From Afifella marina DSM 2698 (lineage in GTDB: Bacteria; Pseudomonadota; Alphaproteobacteria; Rhizobiales; Afifellaceae), in the NCBI RefSeq assembly GCF_900102695.1, contig NZ_FMVW01000003.1, positions 124,001 to 188,000 of the forward strand: 64,000 nt of DNA, written 5' to 3'. The notes beneath the pieces were generated by a model, which worked only from the letters and a program-made list of their open reading frames with translations, ran no database searches and was not told the origin of the DNA. Below, one piece after another: positions 60,417-64,000 of this stretch (its first letter is position 1; every line of letters begins with the position of its first letter). Both the position numbers and the translations under genes were made by a program.

Positions 60417-61040
60417 TCACCAGACCGGCGGCGTGGTGACCCAGAGAATGCGGGTCCTCACCTCTGCAAGGTTGCGGAAGCGGTGCGGCAGTCGGCTTTC
60501 GAAGGCGAAGGAATCGCCTTCCTTCAAACGGTAAACACTGCCGTCGACAAAGAGCTCCAGGCGGCCTTCGAGCACGACACCCGTCTCTTCGCCATCATGG
60601 CTGTAGGCTTCCTCGCCCGAGCCGCCGCCAGGCTCGAGGACGATCTCCATCATCTGAAGCGTGCCTTCTTCGTTCGTCGTCAGGAAGGATTTGATCATGC
60701 CCTTGGCACCGAAATCCACCTGCCGGCGTTCGGCCGCACGAACAATGCGCCGGGCTTCGAGTTCGGACTTCGCCTCCATGTCGCCAAAGAGCGTGAAGAC
60801 CGGCATGTCGAGCACATTGCAGATCGCCCTCAGTGCCCGCACGGAAGGCGAAGAAATGCCCCGCTCGATCTGACTCAAGAGACCGACCGAGATGCCGGCG
60901 CCGTCGGCGACCTGCTTCAGCGAAAGACCGCGGCCGCGGCGTGCTTCGCGGACCGCCGAACCGAGCGAACGGTCCTCTTCACCCGGCTCGTTGTCGAGTT
61001 CGTGGACGGCCAAAGCTTCGCGCGGGTTCGAACCCATCAT
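60417..61040 (-). CDS. XRE-family transcriptional regulator with cupin sensor
   Basis: The 207-residue protein has an N-terminal helix-turn-helix (LSLKQVADGAGISVGLLSQI, about 39-58) and a C-terminal cupin_2 domain (MEIVLEPGGGSGEEAYSHDG, then EETGVVLEGRLELFVDG). This is the PuuR-like type that senses a small metabolite through the cupin pocket. It is transcribed away from an ABC transporter for amino acids or polyamines and an FAD oxidoreductase, a layout that suggests local repression of their catabolic genes. The first 20 residues are acidic. Two adjacent ATG codons serve as start; either is acceptable. Confidence 0.88.
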   Translation of the reverse strand: MMGSNPREALAVHELDNEPGEEDRSLGSAVREARRGRGLSLKQVADGAGISVGLLSQIERGISSPSVRALRAICNVLDMPVFTLFGDMEAKSELEARRIVRAAERRQVDFGAKGMIKSFLTTNEEGTLQMMEIVLEPGGGSGEEAYSHDGEETGVVLEGRLELFVDGSVYRLKEGDSFAFESRLPHRFRNLAEVRTRILWVTTPPVW

Positions 61041-61298
61041 CCGTGCGCTCTCTTTTTCATCACCATGAACACAATATGGGATTTCTGCTGTCTGGGAAAC
61101 TGTTCAGCGGCGGTGTTCGCCATTCCAACTCCTTGGAGACAAAGAAGGCGCGGGACGCTGCCACAAAATCGTTCAATTCGCGGGTTTGCGCGTTTATCGG
61201 ATTTCATGATAATGAACCTACGCGCGTTTTCCTGACGCGCCGGATCACCAAGCTCCGCCCGATTGCGGCGCTTTTATCGATCGTAGCGGAAGAAATAA
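61041..61298 (+). promoter_or_regulatory. divergent promoter region with candidate operator
   Basis: The 258 bp between the regulator and transporter genes contain the inverted repeat TTCAT-GATA-ATGAA at 61203-61216 in an AT-rich stretch, a plausible binding site for the cupin regulator. No gene fits here. GGAAG before 61299 and GGGGAA before 61317 can serve as ribosome binding sites for alternative starts of the binding-protein gene. Confidence 0.45.
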
Positions 61299-62054
61299 AT
61301 GGGGAATTTCATGGATATGAAACACGTCGCCTCGCTCGCCTTCGGTCTCGCGATGGCGTTTGCAGCCCCTGCCTATGCCGAATCCGTCAATGTCGGCGTC
61401 ACCACGACAGGCGTTCCCTTCACCTTCGTCGACACGGCAACCCAAGAGCCGACGGGCGCGATGGTCGATCTCGCCAAGGCTATCACGGCGGATATCGGCG
61501 ACGAGGCCGAGTTCAAGGTGGTGGCGTTTTCCGCGCTGATCCCGGCGCTTTCCAGCGGCAAGATCGACCTCATCTCGGCCGGCATGTTCGCCACCGACGA
61601 GCGCAAGAAAGTGGTCGATTTCTCCACCCCCGTCTATTCCTACGGCGACGCCATGTTCGTCGCGGCGGACGATGCGACGAACTACACGCTCGATGATCTG
61701 AAGGGCGAGACGGTGGGCGCGCAGATCGGCACGACCTTTGCCGACAAGCTTCAGGCTCTCGGCACGTTCGGCGAGGTGAAGCTCTACGATTCGATCGCCG
61801 ACATCATGCGCGACGTGAAGCTCGGGCGCATCAAGGCGGGCTTCGGCGACAAGCCTATCGTCGCCTACCAGATATCTGAAAAGCCGCAACTCGGCGTGCG
61901 CCTTGTGGAAGGCTACGAGCCCATGCAGAAGGGCGATGTCGCGGTGGCCGTCTCCAAGGAAAATCCCGCCTTTCTGGAAAAGGTCAATGGAGCGATCGCA
62001 AAGCTGAAGGAGAGCGGCGAGCTCGACAAGATCTTCGCCAAATACGGCCTGTGA
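61299..62054 (+). CDS. amino-acid/polyamine-type ABC transporter substrate-binding protein
   Basis: The 251-residue SBP_bac_3 protein has a signal peptide (HVASLAFGLAMAFAAPAYA) and the fold marks VGVTTTGVPFTFVD (about 32-45), LISAGMFATDERKKVVDFS and KVNGAIAKLKESGELDKIF near the C terminus. ATG codons at 61299, 61311 and 61317 are all possible; the last gives the most usual signal-peptide start and has GGGGAA upstream. The ligand is not evident. The divergent PuuR-like regulator and the downstream FAD oxidoreductase point to an amine-bearing substrate such as a polyamine, glutamylputrescine or an amino acid. Confidence 0.9.
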   Translation: MGNFMDMKHVASLAFGLAMAFAAPAYAESVNVGVTTTGVPFTFVDTATQEPTGAMVDLAKAITADIGDEAEFKVVAFSALIPALSSGKIDLISAGMFATDERKKVVDFSTPVYSYGDAMFVAADDATNYTLDDLKGETVGAQIGTTFADKLQALGTFGEVKLYDSIADIMRDVKLGRIKAGFGDKPIVAYQISEKPQLGVRLVEGYEPMQKGDVAVAVSKENPAFLEKVNGAIAKLKESGELDKIFAKYGL

Positions 62055-62136
62055 GAGACCCACGAGAGCGTTTCGGTCTCATGATCCTTATCATGCGTGA
62101 GGCGGCCTTCGGGCAGCCTCACCAGCGAGGTCTCGC

Positions 62137-62793
62137 ATGAGCGACTTCTTCGTCAGTGCGCAAATCTACCTGCCCATCCTCCTCAAGGGCATGTGGCTGA
62201 CGATCTCCGTCACGCTTCTGTCGCTCGCGCTTGCCACCGCGCTCGGGCTGGTCTGGGCACTGTTTCGGACCTCCGGCGTCCGCTGGCTTTCCATCTCGAC
62301 ACGCATCGTGGTGGAATTTGTGCGCGGCATCCCGATCCTGGTCGTCCTCTTCTACATCTATTTCGTGATGCCGGAATTCGGCCTCGACCTCACCGCCTTC
62401 CAGGCGGGCGTCGCGGGCCTCGCGCTCACCTATTCCTGCTATATCGGCGAGACGTTTCGGGCGGGCATCGAAGCCGTCGACCGGGGCCAGGTGGAGGCCG
62501 CCAAATCGATCGGCATGAAAACGCCCTTGATGATGCGCCGGGTGGTGCTGCCGCAGGCCTTCAGGATCGTGGTGCCGCCCTACGCCAACAACATGGTGAT
62601 GCTTCTAAAGGATTCCTCGCAGGTGTCGGTGATTTCGGTCGCCGAACTCACCATGCAGGGCAAGATGCTCGCCTCCTCCACCTTCGACAACATGACTGTC
62701 TTCACGCTCGTCGCGCTTCTCTATCTGTGCCTGACGGTGCCGCTCAATTTCGCCATGCGCTATGTCGAAGTGAAGATGGGACAGGCGCGATGA
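62137..62793 (+). CDS. amino-acid type ABC transporter permease (HisM family)
   Basis: This 218-residue inner-membrane protein has about five hydrophobic segments, the family start [20 protein letters not shown] (about 14-33) and the EAA loop [20 protein letters not shown] (about 126-145) that docks the ATPase. It is the only permease subunit here, so a homodimer is likely. It lies 82 bp after the binding-protein gene and overlaps the ATPase gene by 4 bp. Confidence 0.93.
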   Translation: MSDFFVSAQIYLPILLKGMWLTISVTLLSLALATALGLVWALFRTSGVRWLSISTRIVVEFVRGIPILVVLFYIYFVMPEFGLDLTAFQAGVAGLALTYSCYIGETFRAGIEAVDRGQVEAAKSIGMKTPLMMRRVVLPQAFRIVVPPYANNMVMLLKDSSQVSVISVAELTMQGKMLASSTFDNMTVFTLVALLYLCLTVPLNFAMRYVEVKMGQAR

Positions 62794-63521
62794 TCAAGCT
62801 CGAAAACGTACACAAGAGCTTCGGCGATCATGAAGTCCTGAAGGGCGTCCACGCGGAGATCGACAAGGGGCAGGTCGTGTGCCTGATCGGCCCGTCGGGC
62901 TCCGGAAAATCGACGCTTTTGCGCTGCATCAACGGGCTCGAGACCTATCAGGCGGGCAGGATCAGCATCGACGACGAGACCGTCGACGTCACCGCCCCTT
63001 CGATCCACGACCTGCGCACGCGCGTCTCCATGGTCTTCCAGCGCTTCAATCTCTTCCCGCACAGGACGGCGATCGAGAACGTCATGGAAGGGCCGCGCTA
63101 TGTCCTGAAACAGGGCAAGGCGGAGGTGCGTGAGAAGGCGGAGCGGCTTTTGACGCGGGTCGGGCTCGCCGACAAGCTCAACTCCTATCCCGCAGCACTC
63201 TCCGGCGGCCAGCAGCAGCGCGTGGCGATTGCCCGGGCCCTCGCCATGGAGCCGGAGGCGATCCTCTTCGACGAGCCGACATCGGCGCTCGATCCCGAAA
63301 TGGTCGGAGAAGTTCTGCAGGTGATGCGGGCGCTGGCGGAAGAGCACATGACCATGCTCGTCGTCACGCACGAGATCCTGTTTGCGCGCGAAGTCGCGGA
63401 CCGCGTGCTTTTCCTGGACGGTGGCCGCATCGTCGAGGAAGGTGCGGCCGATGAGGTCCTGCGGCAGCCGAAGAACGAACGCACCCAGGATTTTCTACGC
63501 CGCGTCACCCATCCGGTTTGA
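62790..63521 (+). CDS. amino-acid type ABC transporter ATP-binding protein (GlnQ family)
   Basis: The 243-residue ATPase has Walker [19 protein letters not shown] (about 33-50), Q-loop region [12 protein letters not shown], signature [17 protein letters not shown] and Walker [16 protein letters not shown]. This is the polar amino-acid uptake (GlnQ/HisP) family. The ATG at 62790 overlaps the permease stop, and the alternative in-frame stretch upstream has no merit. It is followed 23 bp later by an FAD oxidoreductase gene on the same strand, completing a transport plus oxidation unit. Confidence 0.95.
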   Translation: MIKLENVHKSFGDHEVLKGVHAEIDKGQVVCLIGPSGSGKSTLLRCINGLETYQAGRISIDDETVDVTAPSIHDLRTRVSMVFQRFNLFPHRTAIENVMEGPRYVLKQGKAEVREKAERLLTRVGLADKLNSYPAALSGGQQQRVAIARALAMEPEAILFDEPTSALDPEMVGEVLQVMRALAEEHMTMLVVTHEILFAREVADRVLFLDGGRIVEEGAADEVLRQPKNERTQDFLRRVTHPV

Positions 63522-63544
63522 TCATCGAACCTTCGGACACTGCC

Positions 63545-64000
63545 ATGTCAGAACATGTTGCTTCTCTTTGGGCCGCCACCGCCACGCCGGCGCCGGACAC
63601 ACAGCCGCTCATCGGCGAGGTCAGTGTGGATGTCGCCGTCATCGGCGCGGGTTTCACGGGTCTTTCCACCGCGCTCAGGCTCGCCGAAGGCGGGGCCAAG
63701 GTCGTCGTCATCGACGCGTACGAGCCGGGCTTCGGCGCGAGCGGGCGCAATGGCGGCCAGGTGATACCCGGTCTCAAATACGATCCCGAGACGCTCGACA
63801 AGCTTTACGGCGAGGCCACGACAGAATTTGCCGGACGCACGGCGGACGCGACATTCGCGCTCATCGCCAAACACGGCATCGCCTGCGACGCCCAACAGCA
63901 CGGCTGGATCCAGGCTTCGCTCAAACAAAGCCATCTGCCGCTCCTTCGCACCCGCATGGAAGAATGGCAGCGACGTGGGGCGCCGGTGGAAATGCTCGAT
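63545..64000 (+). CDS. FAD-dependent oxidoreductase, truncated at window end
   Basis: The 152 residues present contain the dinucleotide-binding VAVIGAGFTGLSTALRLAEG (about 29-48) and the DAO-family AYEPGFGASGRNGGQVIPG (about 59-77). This matches the OrdL/PuuB group (gamma-glutamylputrescine oxidase and relatives). With the ABC transporter and the cupin regulator it suggests uptake and oxidative deamination of an amine. The catalytic C-terminal half lies beyond the window. The ATG at 63545 is a normal start; the Ser/Glu N terminus is the family one. Confidence 0.85.
   Translation, partial: MSEHVASLWAATATPAPDTQPLIGEVSVDVAVIGAGFTGLSTALRLAEGGAKVVVIDAYEPGFGASGRNGGQVIPGLKYDPETLDKLYGEATTEFAGRTADATFALIAKHGIACDAQQHGWIQASLKQSHLPLLRTRMEEWQRRGAPVEMLD

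Noticed and set aside
1-64000. CRISPR arrays, transposases, rRNA genes and phage genes
   Set aside because: None seen; no regular 20-40 bp repeats with spacers and no DDE or tyrosine recombinase motifs in any supported gene.

Overview
The window is GC-rich (about 60-65%), densely coded and reads as a chromosomal segment of an alphaproteobacterium, most likely a member of the Hyphomicrobiales (Rhizobiales). The markers behind that placement are a RegB/RegA (ActS/ActR) redox two-component pair, an MbfA-type membrane ferritin, MmcB, a DUF1328 protein, a candidate Iron-Rhodo box at an fbp iron-uptake operon and the rnd-lptC-lptA-lptB-rpoN gene order. I cannot name the genus. There is no rRNA, CRISPR array, transposase or phage gene, and one tRNA (Ser-GGA).

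Region by region: (1) 1-17437 is a cell-surface locus. It holds two sulfotransferases, a GT61 glycosyltransferase, a secreted RTX protein with its own promoter and terminator, a CmcI-like methyltransferase, two further methyltransferases, a large glycosyltransferase, a type I secretion HlyD/ATPase pair, an acyltransferase, a GT2 enzyme and a KpsM/KpsT-like polysaccharide ABC exporter. Together they look like a machine that exports an acidic RTX protein and a decorated (sulfated, methylated, acylated) glycan. (2) 17691-21873 is an fbpC/fbpA/fbpB ferric iron uptake system with a TGA-N9-TCA site before fbpA. (3) 22026-34191 mixes housekeeping and envelope genes: a CatB-type acetyltransferase, tRNA-Ser, msrA, mepA, a GT2 enzyme, an extensin-like protein paired with an L,D-transpeptidase, DUF1328, an inserted PD-(D/E)XK nuclease, an SDR, a LysE exporter and lepA. 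(4) 34360-39409 holds four tandem paralogous GT87/DUF2029-like membrane proteins. (5) 39506-49543 is rich in stress and redox genes: ompW with an FNR/FixK-type palindrome, a Pmp3 peptide, class II photolyase, mmcB, regA/regB, dapB-gpmA-hemerythrin, an aldo/keto reductase and mbfA. (6) 49660-57384 has a YiiX-like hydrolase, rpoN, the lpt genes, rnd, a GFA protein, a DsbA-like oxidoreductase and a lipoprotein L,D-transpeptidase. (7) 57624-64000 has a P3A-type proton ATPase, and a cupin regulator divergent from an amino-acid or polyamine ABC transporter plus an FAD oxidoreductase cut by the window end.

The two most unusual items are the lone nuclease gene at about 29.65-30.62 kb and the RTX protein at 4135-5451. 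The nuclease lies between two 47-bp imperfect copies of the 3' end of the neighbouring SDR gene, which is the footprint of a one-gene mobile island with no recombinase of its own. The RTX protein is 438 residues long without a single Lys, Arg, His, Cys or Trp.
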